A stretch of 64,000 nucleotides of DNA, from positions 22,501 to 86,500 of the forward strand of contig WBZZ01006710.1 of the NCBI GenBank assembly GCA_019918135.1, read 5' to 3'. A program made the position numbers and the translations under genes. This DNA comes from Paulinella micropora. Its lineage: Eukaryota; Cercozoa; Imbricatea; Euglyphida; Paulinellidae. Below are positions 24,376 to 34,176 of this stretch, piece by piece. The first letter of the stretch is position 1. Each line of letters starts with the position of its first letter. The notes beneath the pieces are model-generated. The model did no database searches, had not been told where the DNA came from, and saw nothing but the letters and a program-made list of their open reading frames with translations.

Positions 24376-26515
24376 GAAGCACTACGGCTACGACACTATG
24401 AAAGATAAGAAAAGGGCGGAATTCTTAGAATGGTATGAAAGCCAAAAAAACAGCACATTTGATATGCAGAAGGAAATCGCGGAATACTGTCATAGCGATG
24501 TTGACATTCTGAGAAGGGGATGTATGGATTTTAGAAAGCAGTTTCTAGAATTCGGTATTGACCCGTTTCAATATACAACTATTGCGAGTTGTGTTATGGC
24601 TTTGTATCGTGCTAAGTTTATGCCAGAGAATTCCATTGCTGTGTTGAAGGCGGAAAAGCAAAACAGGATTACCTCTCGGGCTTGTGTTGAATGGATAGCT
24701 TACAGAAGCAGGTTAGACCAAACGGATATTAAAAACGCTTTCAATGGTGGTGAGAAAATGTTTCGTATTGGCGACTCAACTATTTACGTAGATGGCTGGG
24801 ATGAAAAGACGAAAACCGCTTACGAATTTCACGGATGTCTCTGGCACGGATGTCCAAAGTGCTTTAATGGTAATACAATTAATACTAAGAAGAACAAGAC
24901 GATGGGCGAATTATACAAGGCAACAATGAGACGAGAAAAAGAACTAAGCAAACAAGTCAGCAAACTAGTATCTATCTGGGAATGTGAATGGAGATTAATG
25001 AAAACAAGTGAAAGCCTAGCGGAAGATACGAACGAACGAATTACCGAACAAGAAGGGCTGAACCCGCGAGAGGCGATGTTTGGGGGTAGAACGGATGCTC
25101 TAACATTGTATTGGAAAGCACGGCACAACAGCGAATACGCAAAATACATTGACATATGCTCTCTGTATCCTACCGTTATGTTTTACGACCTTTACCCTAG
25201 CGGACACCACGAAATCATTAGACCCAGTAACGACGACGACCGACTGTCTATGAAAAACAAAATTATAAACAGAGAATATTTCGGAGTGTCTAAGGTTAAG
25301 ATGCTACCGCCTAGAAAATTACTACACCCAGTTTTACCTAAGGCGGACAGAGGTAAGCTTATGTATTACTTATGCGACAAGTGCGGAATGACTGAACAGA
25401 AAACCGAATGTAAGCACACCGATAACGAGCGAGCAATAACGGGCACTTGGGCAACTCCTGAAATCTACAAGGCCTTAGACAAAGGCTATAAGTTGATTAA
25501 GGTATATGAGGTATGGCACTGGAAGGAGCAGAGCAGTAGCCTGTTCAAAGATTACATAAAAACTTTCTTAAAGGTTAAACAAGAGTCAAGCGGATATCCT
25601 GACGGATGTATTACACAGGAACAAAAAAGAAACTACATTGGCAGTATGGAAGTCAAGATGGGAATTAAGATGGACGAAAACAAGATAGAAGAAAACCCAG
25701 GACGAAGAGCGGTTGCTAAGTTGTGCTTGAATAGCCTGTGGGGCAAGTTTGGTGAAAAGCAAAACAAAACTCAAAACAAAATGATTAAAGATAAAGATAC
25801 CTTATACAAGTTAATGAACGACAAGTCAGTCGATAACATAAACATAAACATTATTAACGACAAGATAATAGAAGCGAGTTATGACCTTAAACAAGATGCG
25901 GTAAGCGACCCAGTAAAAACAAATATTGTAGTTGCTTTATTTACAACCTGCCACGCGAGGATGGACAAACTAGACAACAGAGTTCTATACCACGATACCG
26001 ACAGTGTCATATACACAACAGACTTAACGAAAGGCGAAACAGATGTGAAAACTGGTAAGCTGTTAGGCGAATGGACGGACGAACTACACGGAGCAAAGAT
26101 TATGACCTTTATCGGAGGCGGACCAAAGTGTTATGGATATGTCTTAGATAACGGCAAAGCAAGTATGAAAGTCAAAGGCTTTAGTATGAATTATGAAAAC
26201 AATAAATCATTAAATTTACCAAATATGTTAAGTGTCATTAGTTGCGGACTTGGAATTAAAAACAGCGACCTTATTGAGAACGGCAAGAATGAATTGTTAG
26301 AGTTGCTTAAGACTCAGGAAGAGAAATTGATTGCTAAACGAATTGAAAAATCAGGTAAAGTTGTTATAGTAGAAAACAGCAAGATAACAAGAGATAAACA
26401 ACAGAAAAAAATAACGAGCGAATACTTAGAAAAAATATTCAGCTTTACTTACACTAAAAGAAATATTATAGGCATTGTTGATAATGCGATTGAAACAAGA
26501 CCGTTTGGATATTAA
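24365..26515 (+). pseudogene. polB: DNA polymerase B, C-terminal part in shifted frame
   Basis: 716 codons. It opens with KKHYGYDTM, then Exo III (YCHSDVDI), an FHGCLWHGCPKC segment, motif A (DICSLYPTV), motif B (CLNSLWGKFG) and motif C (HDTDSVIY). All polymerase catalytic residues look intact. Only the one-base frame change near 24345-24355, in an A/T-rich stretch, separates it from the N-terminal half. The displaced ATG at 24365 is not a credible start because Exo I and Exo II would be missing. Confidence 0.9.
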
Positions 26516-26535
26516 ATGTAGGGGTAATAAAAATT

Positions 26536-27225
26536 TCATAGATATATTTGTTTGGCTCCTTTGCCCTTGAAGCTTCTAATCGTATGAATTCCTTTTTTTG
26601 GTTTCACTAACTTAGTATTTACAGCAGTCGCTCCCAGCAATGATACGGGATCAAATGCGGTTCGGTAGTTCGTCGTTAGCTTCGCAGTTTTTGCCCTTTT
26701 ACCTTTTGGATTAACTTTCACCGCCACTCGGTCAATCACTCCTTCAATTAGATCTTTCGTGCTACTGCCTTTATTGTATGTGGTCGCCCTTACACCCGTT
26801 TGTCGGCTTAAATCTTTTGCTATTGTGCCACCTAACGAATGACCCGTAAGCTCTACATTATCCTTACCATATTTCTTTATAACCTCATTAACCAGCTTCT
26901 GCTCTTCTTTATATCTTGGAGTTCTTTTTAATACTCCCTTTACTAATGCGACATCGGTTAATAGGTCCCTTTTATCCGCACTTCCTCTAAATGCCACAAT
27001 CGCTTTACCATCTTTTTCATACACCGTTGACTTCTCTTTGCTAGCGACTGGCTTCCATCCGTCCGCACCTTTTCTATCTGACGAAGACAAATAGACATCC
27101 TCCGACAACTCAGCACTGCCTCCCTTCTGCCTTTTGTATGCCTTACCTGCTTTTTTCAATGCCTCACCATAGGTTATGTTATGCTTAGCAGAGTAAGCCT
27201 TAACGAACTTTATCCACTCTGACAT
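26536..27225 (-). CDS. Class 3-type lipase with virion-type N-terminus
   Basis: 229 residues. The nucleophile elbow is GHSLGG with Ser 130. Candidate partners are Asp 192 (FDPVS) and His 214 (IHTIRSF). VAFRGSADKRD supplies the usual strand before the oxyanion site. The first 35 residues (WIKFVKAYSAKHNITYGEA) resemble a short domain fused to many large-virus structural proteins. Cleaving host or viral lipids during entry or exit, from within the particle, is a reasonable inference. It is intact, unlike many neighbours, absent from element 1, and lies between the polymerase and the fibre-like gene. Confidence 0.78.
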   Translation of the reverse strand: MSEWIKFVKAYSAKHNITYGEALKKAGKAYKRQKGGSAELSEDVYLSSSDRKGADGWKPVASKEKSTVYEKDGKAIVAFRGSADKRDLLTDVALVKGVLKRTPRYKEEQKLVNEVIKKYGKDNVELTGHSLGGTIAKDLSRQTGVRATTYNKGSSTKDLIEGVIDRVAVKVNPKGKRAKTAKLTTNYRTAFDPVSLLGATAVNTKLVKPKKGIHTIRSFKGKGAKQIYL

Positions 27226-27269
27226 TTCGTATATTATTAATTAATTATTTTTTATTTTTTATATTACCC

Positions 27270-27277
27270 TATATATA
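27270..27277 (+). promoter_or_regulatory. TATATATA motif before 27288
   Basis: CTATATATACC ends nine bases before the ATG at 27288, as in front of the element 1 homologue at 4724. Confidence 0.55.
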
Positions 27278-27287
27278 CCACCCTACT

Positions 27288-27563
27288 ATGACCACCCTAA
27301 CAAGACTGTGCGAGAAGTTCCAAAAACTTTCCATTGAAGGCGAAAAAAAATCCTTCTCGTTGGAAGATGTTCAAAAGGTAATCCACGACGAAATCAAAGC
27401 AATTGAAGAAAAGAGAAATTCACAGCCGAAAGACACTTTTCAATTCGGCAAATACAAGGGAAAGAAGTTTGAAGATATAGCAAAGATTGATAAGTCATAT
27501 ATTGAATGGTTAGTTCGTCAGCCTTGGTGTAGAAATACGGCTGAATTGAAAAAGTATTTGTAA
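27288..27563 (+). CDS. Small 'GKYKGK'-domain protein
   Basis: 91 residues, counterpart of 4724-5014. It shares LTRLCEKFQKLSI at the N-terminus and FGKYKGKKFEDIAKIDKSYIEW in the C-terminal half. Element 2 has only this single copy, whereas element 1 has two genes with the domain. The domain resembles the C-terminal part of ExoX-like nucleases. No nuclease catalytic domain is attached, so it may be an accessory or nucleic-acid-binding module. Confidence 0.62.
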   Translation: MTTLTRLCEKFQKLSIEGEKKSFSLEDVQKVIHDEIKAIEEKRNSQPKDTFQFGKYKGKKFEDIAKIDKSYIEWLVRQPWCRNTAELKKYL

Positions 27564-27587
27564 AGTGTTTGTATATTTTTTTTTGCT

Positions 27588-28844
27588 TCAATGATCTTCT
27601 ACGAAATTAACGATAGCACTCACATTTCCTCCATTTGCGACAGTAGATACAGACTTTTGTAAAAATGTTAGATTTTCACCAGGAGAGAGTTGAATGTCAT
27701 AGGTTCGCAGGTTAATAAGCTGGCTAGAAGTAGCATTAACATAAAGTTTAAGGATAACATCCGTCACAGTAGCACCACCTAGGGCAGTCGCAGAGGTGTC
27801 CTTTGATACGATTGAAGTTTTGGCATCAATATCGGCAAAGTTCTCAGCCGTAAGGGCACCAGTTGTTTTCACAATTCGCACTATATTAACCTTGCTGTCT
27901 TCGTTTGATATGCTCACGAGAGTTGGGTAAACAATTGAATAATTTGTCGCACCACCATCAAAAGTTGTTTTATTTTTTATGCTGAGGATTGGACTTTCCG
28001 TGGTGCTCGCCTTTTCATCTCCTTCCGCTTCGTTTGATATACTTGTATTAATAGTGTTGGTGCCCTCAATAAACATACTACAACTGGCTGTTTTTAAACT
28101 TTGTATTCCATTTCCTGGATTGATATTGTAGATACGAGCTACAAATGGGAGAGTTGTATTTCGTAGACTGACACCAGTGTTGGCATTTGCATACTTAATC
28201 ATATGGACTAGCTGGAATTCGCCCGTTGTTGGATTCTCAATTGAAAACTTAATAGCACCAAAGCCCAAATATTGAAATTGAATTTGAAATACATTTCCCT
28301 TTGTCCAATCTAAGACAGGCATATCGCCAGTTCCATCACACGGGTCATTCCAAATCGCTTGTTGAATCAATGTGGGCACTCCTCCCTTACAATGTAGAAT
28401 ATTCATACCCGTATCTCTGTTTTTGTAGAAATAGAAGCCATTTTGTAAATCATTATCACCAATACCAATAAATGAACTATAATTCTTAGTTTCATCAGTA
28501 GTCCATAAGGCAGTGAAGCGGGCTAAGACACCCATACCTGTTCTGTATTTTATTGGTTTTTTACTCGTCAATACCGCATTAGCAGTAGCATTTGCGGTTG
28601 TTTTTAATTCTGTCATATTACTGCTAAATGAAACGGTCGCATTCGTTTCTGTTTTCGTCCATATCCGTGTATTAACTGTGTAGGGGAAGATTTCCTGTAA
28701 TACTGGAGTTAATGAACTGGTTAGGGCTTCACCAAAGGCGGTTTTCATATTATTGGTTTCAATGTGTCCATCATACCCGACTTTGACATTTACGAAGTCT
28801 CCGACAGGATTTTGTGCTATCAAATTTCTTTGGTGAGTGGCCAT
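27588..28844 (-). CDS. Virion fibre/receptor-binding-like structural protein
   Basis: 418 residues, homologue of 5483-6706. It shares QRNLIAQNP, VKVGYDGHI, KYRTGMGVLARFTALW and the C-terminal NLRTYDIQLSPGE. Differences cluster in the last third and in several loops, as expected for an exposed protein. The ATG at 28844 is preceded by the palindrome 28850-28868. The gene is open, and its place next to the capsid gene is kept in both elements. Confidence 0.7.
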   Translation of the reverse strand: MATHQRNLIAQNPVGDFVNVKVGYDGHIETNNMKTAFGEALTSSLTPVLQEIFPYTVNTRIWTKTETNATVSFSSNMTELKTTANATANAVLTSKKPIKYRTGMGVLARFTALWTTDETKNYSSFIGIGDNDLQNGFYFYKNRDTGMNILHCKGGVPTLIQQAIWNDPCDGTGDMPVLDWTKGNVFQIQFQYLGFGAIKFSIENPTTGEFQLVHMIKYANANTGVSLRNTTLPFVARIYNINPGNGIQSLKTASCSMFIEGTNTINTSISNEAEGDEKASTTESPILSIKNKTTFDGGATNYSIVYPTLVSISNEDSKVNIVRIVKTTGALTAENFADIDAKTSIVSKDTSATALGGATVTDVILKLYVNATSSQLINLRTYDIQLSPGENLTFLQKSVSTVANGGNVSAIVNFVEDH

Positions 28845-28849
28845 TGTTC

Positions 28850-28868
28850 CTACGATTTACAATCGTAG
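28850..28868. repeat. CTACGATT palindrome at a gene start
   Basis: CTACGATTTACAATCGTAG is an 8-base stem with a 3-base loop, five bases upstream of the ATG at 28844. It is not present before the element 1 homologue. Confidence 0.7.
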
Positions 28869-28919
28869 ATTGTATATTATTAAAAAAATAAATAATCTAT
28901 CAAAAATTAATTACCTGGT

Positions 28920-29789
28920 TTATGAGATGGTTATCATATTCGCCTTAACCTGAACCTCCCGCTGAGTAATTGCCACGGTGTAGTGGTTGAAGGCAGCATT
29001 CGCGGTTGTCGCAATAAACTCCCATCGTCGCTCAGTATCAAGGCTTAAACCACTGATTTCATTTTGGTCCTTGCTCCATAGCGGGCGGGTATTATCCCAA
29101 GTATCAACCCAGAACCAGTTGTATTTATACACATCGTTATTCATCAAGGCCGAACCCTCAATCTTTGGTTTCAGATACATATAGTCTTCTTCGCTAGCAG
29201 CATCAATGTTGAAATCTTGCTGGCGGGCACCATCCAGAGTGGTGTAAAAATTAACAACCTTAGTGGCGGCACGGTTATCGTGGTCATAAGCTGTGTTCTT
29301 TTTTTCTTCATTGTTAAAAACAGAGTGATAAATCTTCTTCAAACGGCGACCGTGCCCGCGGTCAAATCGCATAATAATATTTTGGGTTGTGCTTACGGGT
29401 GTGGTATTCTTGTAAACATAGGGATAATCAATATTGAAGCTCATACCTTCGGGGCTGGCAATCTTCTGCTGGATTGATTGAATGACATCAGGGTTCGTTT
29501 CAACCGCAAGAAACAAGGCAAGATTGGTGACATCAGCGGACACAGCCATATTAGCACTACCAACATTTGCCGTGCTAATAGCAGTAGCAGCGCCATTCGT
29601 CACCGTATAACCTGTTCTATCAGTGGCACTCCACACAATTCGCATAGTCAAAATCTCTGGAAACATAATAGTCTTATCAAGTGTGAAAATAGTATTGAGA
29701 ATCATACCCAAAGGAATTTTAACATTAATGACCAAAACGGCATTCGCTCCACTTCCAACAAGATACTTCGCCTCATTGTAATTAACCAC
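28920..29789 (-). CDS. MCP: Major capsid protein, C-terminal segment
   Basis: 290 codons from the right edge of the capsid gene's second half to the stop, matching the last 290 or so residues of the element 1 capsid protein, from NYNEAKYLVGSGANA to MITIS. It is separated from its N-terminal half (33569-34171) by the GC-rich block. The junction falls after an AG (minus strand CTGAGCAG/GTGG) and the segment is in phase with the N-terminal half if the block is removed. The sequence itself shows no decay. Confidence 0.8.
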   Translation of the reverse strand: MVNYNEAKYLVGSGANAVLVINVKIPLGMILNTIFTLDKTIMFPEILTMRIVWSATDRTGYTVTNGAATAISTANVGSANMAVSADVTNLALFLAVETNPDVIQSIQQKIASPEGMSFNIDYPYVYKNTTPVSTTQNIIMRFDRGHGRRLKKIYHSVFNNEEKKNTAYDHDNRAATKVVNFYTTLDGARQQDFNIDAASEEDYMYLKPKIEGSALMNNDVYKYNWFWVDTWDNTRPLWSKDQNEISGLSLDTERRWEFIATTANAAFNHYTVAITQREVQVKANMITIS

Positions 29790-31189
29790 CTGCTCAGGTT
29801 GAGCTCGCGTACCCCTGGCGATCTCTCCACTAGAAGCCCCCAAACCCCGTCCGTGAGCCAGTTGCAGCCACGGAGGTCTAGCTTTTCTAAGCCGAGCGGT
29901 AACAGAGCCAGCCCCGCGTTGGTGAGTCCGCGACAGAAGCCCACGTCCAGACTGCGCAACGCCAGCGAAGCCCCTAAGTGTGCCAGCGCTGCGTTAGTAA
30001 GCCGCTCGCAGCCTCTGAGCTTGAGCTCCTCCAGCCCAGGCACCGCCCGCAACAACAGCTGGAGCCCCCCAGCGGTCAGAAGAGGGCACGAGCTCAGGTC
30101 GAGGTGTGTCAAAGCCGGCAGCGCTACCAGGGGGACCAAACCTACAGCCGTCAGCCGATCGCAGCCTGCCAAGACTAGTTTCTGCAGGGCTTGCAGGCTC
30201 CCCCGGCCCTCCAATCCCACCAGGCCGCACAGTTTCCACAGGCCCGCGTCGGTGAGCCAGGAACTACCGGAGAGGTCGAGCCGCCGCAGGCCGGTCAGCG
30301 GGGCCAGGGCCTGGATCGCGTTGTCGGTAAGCTCCAGGCAACGGAGGAGGCTAAGCTCCTCTAAGCCTGGCAGCTTTGCTAGTAGCGGCGTGAGCTCCGT
30401 GTCGTCGAGAGCAATGGAACCGTTCAGGTGCAGCGCCCGCAGCCCGCACAGTTCGGACAAGTGCTGCAGGCTGGGAGCCGTCAGGCCGCAGCGGCCGATG
30501 TACAGGTCCCGCAGGCCGGGCAGCTGTTGCAGCTGCTGCACTTCCTTGGAGTCGAGGGCGTTGCAGTGCTCGAGCCGCAAGGATTCAAGGCTCCGCGGCC
30601 AGAGCAGCGGGGGACCGCTCCGGGGACCGCTCAGGGGCCCGCTACCAAAGAGCTCCAGCCCCCGCAGGTCGCGCAGCCCGGCTAGGACCGCCAGCCCGCC
30701 GCCCGTGACGCCGGTGTTGTCGCGCAGCTGGTCTAGGAATGCTTGCCCCTGGTCACTGGGGCACTTGGCCAGCCTCAGGTGCCGCGTGCCGGGGAAAGTC
30801 CGGACGGCGCTCGCGAGGGTCGCGTCCGTGGGCTCCGCTAGCTCCAGCCGCTGCACCGTGAGCCCCACGAACTGTCGTGTCTGCAGCGCCGCCAAACCCT
30901 CGGCCCCGAGCAGCACCAGCGGCACGTCGAACCGGGCGAGGGCCCAGGCGTCGCCGACGACGGCCAGGAACCGCGCGCCCTCGGCCGCGGTCACGAGGCG
31001 CAGCGCCGGGCAGCTGAAGCGCGCCCAGCTGCTGCCGGGCCAGCCCAGCACCAGCTGGGCGTGCCGGGCCGGGCACGTCGCGGCCAGGGCCGGCAGCCCC
31101 GCCCAGCCCAGGTAGTCCCGGACCGCGGCCCACGCCGCCGGGGGCGGCTCACCCTGGCTACTACTGGTCGCAGCGGCAGAAGCCCGCAT
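29702..31189 (-). CDS. Leucine-rich-repeat protein in the GC-rich insert
   Basis: 495 codons. The N-terminus (WAAVRDYLGWAGLPALAATC) looks F-box-like. From about residue 130 there are many LRRs of the cysteine-containing type (for example LRRLDLSGSSWLTDAGL, LEELKLRGCERLTNAAL), as in FBXL-like substrate adaptors. The last repeat (VRELNLSR) is cut by the insert edge at 29790. The final 29 codons run into capsid DNA in another frame. The 3' end is therefore truncated. Codon use and base composition (by eye around 70% G+C) differ completely from the Polinton, so it came from a GC-rich genome, either the host or another virus. Confidence 0.7.
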   Translation of the reverse strand: MRASAAATSSSQGEPPPAAWAAVRDYLGWAGLPALAATCPARHAQLVLGWPGSSWARFSCPALRLVTAAEGARFLAVVGDAWALARFDVPLVLLGAEGLAALQTRQFVGLTVQRLELAEPTDATLASAVRTFPGTRHLRLAKCPSDQGQAFLDQLRDNTGVTGGGLAVLAGLRDLRGLELFGSGPLSGPRSGPPLLWPRSLESLRLEHCNALDSKEVQQLQQLPGLRDLYIGRCGLTAPSLQHLSELCGLRALHLNGSIALDDTELTPLLAKLPGLEELSLLRCLELTDNAIQALAPLTGLRRLDLSGSSWLTDAGLWKLCGLVGLEGRGSLQALQKLVLAGCDRLTAVGLVPLVALPALTHLDLSSCPLLTAGGLQLLLRAVPGLEELKLRGCERLTNAALAHLGASLALRSLDVGFCRGLTNAGLALLPLGLEKLDLRGCNWLTDGVWGLLVERSPGVRELNLSRWLITMRRSILLEVERMPFWSLMLKFLWV

Positions 31190-31315
31190 CTCTTACTGGG
31201 GGGGGGGAGAAGGGCTAGCGCGGTCGCCGCCGCCGGCGGCGGCGCACGCCAACCTCTTCCCCCCCAGCCGTCTCCTCTGCCCCCCTCCCCCCCCCAGGGC
31301 GCGCGGGCGCGCGAG
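31190..31315. other. Spacer between the two GC-rich genes
   Basis: 126 bases containing a G-run (31199-31208), a GCC/GGC-rich block and C-runs. It separates two same-strand genes. Any promoter of the LRR gene would have to lie here. Confidence 0.4.
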
Positions 31316-33544
31316 CTAGGAAAGGGAGGGGAAAAGGGGAGAGTCTTCCCCCCCTAGGGCCCGCTGGAGGGCCTCCCAGCGCGGGGTAACGAGCTCCGGC
31401 CAGCGTGCGAAGCCCTGCTGCACCGCGGCGCCCACACCGCGCCACAGGCGCGGGGCCAGCAGTTGCACCCGCCGCCGGGGCCGGGGGTCCTCCAGGAACC
31501 GGCGCGACGAGAGCCAGTCCGGGCCGGGGGCGGCGGGCGGCGCGCACAGCTGCGCCAGGGCGGCCCCAATGCGCTGCAGGCAGGCCGGGTCGTCGTCCCC
31601 CCGGCAGCGCAGCTGCTGCAGGTAGTCCCCTAGGTACGCCAGCAGCATCTGGCGCAGCGCGTGGTCCTGGGCCCAGGCCCGGGGGTACAGCCGGGGCAGC
31701 CAGGGGGTCCGCTCCCGGCCCAGGCGCGCCCACACCTCCGGGGGGCTCTGGGCGCGGCCCAGCAGGCCCGAGCACGCCAGAAAGATCCAGGCGGCGTGGC
31801 TCAGCCAGCCGGGCGGGTCGCGGTGGCCGGCCAGGTGGTCGGCCAGGGCACGCCACTCGTGCCGGCCCAGGCAGAACTCCAGGCCCCGGCAGCGGTACAC
31901 GGGCGCCCCCGTGTGGTCCGCCCAGGGCCGCAGCAATGTGTACCGGCCGCTGACTGCCACGACGTGCGGGGCCGGCCCCCCGGGCGGCGACGGCGGGTAC
32001 GAGGGCCCGGGGCCCTCGTGCCGGGCGTCGTCGTACAGGTAGAAGTCCTCGACGTGCAGGGGCGTGCCCAGCGCACACAACGCACGCCAGGCGCTGTCCT
32101 GGACCAGCAGCCAGGGGCGCAGGCCACGCTGCCTGTGCCGGATGTAGTGCATCACGTACGCCGGCAGGTTGAAGGACCGGAAGGCGGCGCGGGTCAGGCG
32201 CGCGCCCGCTCCCGCGGGCCCCGCCCGCTCCCACGCCCGCGCCCAGCGCTCGAGCCAGCGCGCTGGCGGCGACGGGTGGTCCGGCAGCAGCGCCCGGTGG
32301 TGCGGCAGGCCCAGGTGCACCGCCAGCTCCCGCGCCCCGGGCTGGGCCACGAAGGCGCGGGCCAGCCGCGTGGCCGCCGTCGTGGCGGCACCGTCGGCGG
32401 CGCCGTCCCCGCGCGCCCCCCGGCCCGGGTCGTCGTCGTCGGCGGGGGGGCCCCGGTCCAGCACCGACAGCGCGCGCGGGGCCAGGCCGGCCAGGGCGGC
32501 CAGGTCGCCGGGCCCGCAGCCGCGCACGTCCAGGTACTGCAGCTCCAGCCGCAGCCAGGCCGGCCGCCCGGCGGGGCACAGGCCCTCGAGCAGGGCCGCC
32601 AGCGCGCCGTCGGCCAGCACGCCGGCGTCCTCGGCCCCCGGCTGGTGCCACAGGCACGGGTCGCACGTGGCCACCACCAGCTCGTACCGCCGCAGCGCGG
32701 GCGTGTGGGCGGCCGGCCAGCCCAGGCCCGAGCCCCGCGGCCGCCGCGTCCGCAGCCAGCGGAGGAGCTGGTACAGCCCCAGCGGCCGCTCCAGCCGCAC
32801 CCGGGCCAGGCGCGGCCAGCCGGCCCCCGTGCACAGCACCAGCGTGTCCTCGGGCCCGCACACCAGGCCGTCGGGGCAGGGCTGCCACACCCGGAGGTCG
32901 GCCAGGCACGGCGCCAGGCGCTCGAAGTCCGGCCCGTACAGCCTGGCGTCCGTGCAGTCGTTGAGCGCTAGGCGCCGCAGGGCGCGGCAGCCGAGGTCGC
33001 CCAGGCCCGCGGGCCCAAAGTCCCCGTGGGCGAGCGTCAGGGCGTACAGGTCCCGGGCCACGGCGCACAGCCTGGGGCGCAGCAGGTGCGTCCAGGGTGG
33101 CGTGGGGCCCGGCGGCGCACGCACCAGCTCCAGCGTCAGCGAGCGCAAGCGCCGCGCGCGCCGGCACCCGCGCCCCCGCCAGGCCGCCAGCAGCTGGGCC
33201 ACGGCCGGGGGCGGGCCGGCCAGGCAGAGCGACCGCACCTCGGGGTAACCAGCCAGGGCGCGCCGCAACAGCGCCGAGCGGGCGGGCGGCAGCGGCTCGG
33301 CCAGCCGCAGCGTCAGCCTGGTGTCCGGCTGGCACAAGAGCGCGGCGGCCCCGCCGGCGGCCGGTGGCGGCGGGCCGACGACGCCGAGCGCCGCGGCCAG
33401 CCAGAGGCGGGCCCGCGCGTACCGGTGGACGAGGTCGTGCCAGGCCCGGGAGGCGCCGCCGAGCGCCACGAGGTCCGCGGGCGCGAGGCAGGCGAGGGCG
33501 TGGCCACACCAGACCTCGGCCCAGTCGGGCGCGGCCAGTGGCAT
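31316..33544 (-). CDS. F-box-like protein in the GC-rich insert
   Basis: 742 residues from the ATG at 33544. Residues about 8-45 (LACLAPADLVALGGASRAWHDLV) resemble an F-box. The remainder has scattered Leu-rich repeats and an unrecognised C-terminal region (FYLYDDARHEGPGP, WADHTGAPVYRCRG). F-box proteins hand substrates to ubiquitin ligases, and large DNA viruses often carry them. The frame is continuous with the capsid N-terminus upstream, so an unspliced transcript could yield a capsid-F-box fusion of about 944 residues. The ATG lies only 25 bases inside the insert, leaving almost no room for its own promoter. Confidence 0.6.
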   Translation of the reverse strand: MPLAAPDWAEVWCGHALACLAPADLVALGGASRAWHDLVHRYARARLWLAAALGVVGPPPPAAGGAAALLCQPDTRLTLRLAEPLPPARSALLRRALAGYPEVRSLCLAGPPPAVAQLLAAWRGRGCRRARRLRSLTLELVRAPPGPTPPWTHLLRPRLCAVARDLYALTLAHGDFGPAGLGDLGCRALRRLALNDCTDARLYGPDFERLAPCLADLRVWQPCPDGLVCGPEDTLVLCTGAGWPRLARVRLERPLGLYQLLRWLRTRRPRGSGLGWPAAHTPALRRYELVVATCDPCLWHQPGAEDAGVLADGALAALLEGLCPAGRPAWLRLELQYLDVRGCGPGDLAALAGLAPRALSVLDRGPPADDDDPGRGARGDGAADGAATTAATRLARAFVAQPGARELAVHLGLPHHRALLPDHPSPPARWLERWARAWERAGPAGAGARLTRAAFRSFNLPAYVMHYIRHRQRGLRPWLLVQDSAWRALCALGTPLHVEDFYLYDDARHEGPGPSYPPSPPGGPAPHVVAVSGRYTLLRPWADHTGAPVYRCRGLEFCLGRHEWRALADHLAGHRDPPGWLSHAAWIFLACSGLLGRAQSPPEVWARLGRERTPWLPRLYPRAWAQDHALRQMLLAYLGDYLQQLRCRGDDDPACLQRIGAALAQLCAPPAAPGPDWLSSRRFLEDPRPRRRVQLLAPRLWRGVGAAVQQGFARWPELVTPRWEALQRALGGEDSPLFPSLS

Positions 33545-33568
33545 GTAGTGCCGGGCTTCGGGACTTAC

Positions 33569-34171
33569 GGCCGACAAAGCTCCAACTCCAGTCGTCAAAG
33601 CAGCATCATCGTGACGACGAGCAGAAATCACGGGCTCTCGCAATAGATTTTGAGTAGAGGCGGCAACATCGTTATTACCATCAGCGGCCGCACGAAAGGC
33701 AGTTCTAATAGCTTCAGTAGCACTAATGTTAATCAAGCCGTTAGCATTACACTTTTGAAGCATACAGCCATAACCACTAGCATCACCGTGGTTAGGAAGG
33801 TCAAGGAAATCCTCCAAACTCATTTCTGGTTTCCACAACATCTTAGTCACAGTTCTAAGGTTGTTAACATCGCACAGATAAACACCGCTACGGGTCTGAA
33901 GTTGTATCTGGCTAATTTGTGAAAGGCAGTCCATAAAAATTCTAGAATACGTGTTGGCACCAGCCGCTCTCATAGTATAAGTAAAACTCAAATAAGACCG
34001 AGCGGGATTGAAAGGTCGGCTAATAAGGTCAAAGCTTCGTTCTTGTCCACCAGCAGTGGTAACTTCAAATGTTCCAGAACCCTCACGAGGGGCTAGCTTA
34101 TTCAAACGATAAGAAGCACTGATGTAGTCAGTCTTGCTGAAATCTAGTTCGCCTCCGTGTTGTGTGAGCAT
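33569..34171 (-). CDS. MCP: Major capsid protein, N-terminal segment
   Basis: 201 codons from the ATG at 34171, matching the first 201 residues of the element 1 capsid protein (QHGGELDFSKTDYI to GVGALSA). It ends exactly before GTAAGT. The start is preceded by a palindrome (34177-34205) that is not present in element 1. An upstream in-frame extension to 34201 starts with a non-ATG codon and lies in that palindrome, so it is rejected. Confidence 0.8.
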
Positions 34172-34176
34172 TTTTT

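Larger units (their letters stand above)
29790..33568 (-). other. GC-rich insert in the capsid gene with GT...AG ends
   Basis: 3,779 bases that interrupt the capsid gene between codons 201 and 202 of the element 2 copy. On the minus strand it begins GTAAGT and ends GAGCAG, matching the splice-site consensus. The flanking segments are both in phase 0, and their combined length (201 + 289 codons) fits the 495-residue element 1 protein after five missing residues. It carries two genes on the same strand (29702-31189, 31316-33544). No clear target duplication is seen. It could be an intron-like cargo insertion, a recombination product or an assembly join. Confidence 0.75.

Noticed and set aside
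31405..33657. Long plus-strand frames across the GC-rich insert
   Set aside because: They lie opposite the F-box-like gene and reflect the scarcity of stop codons in GC-rich DNA. The minus-strand frame has the recognisable domain.
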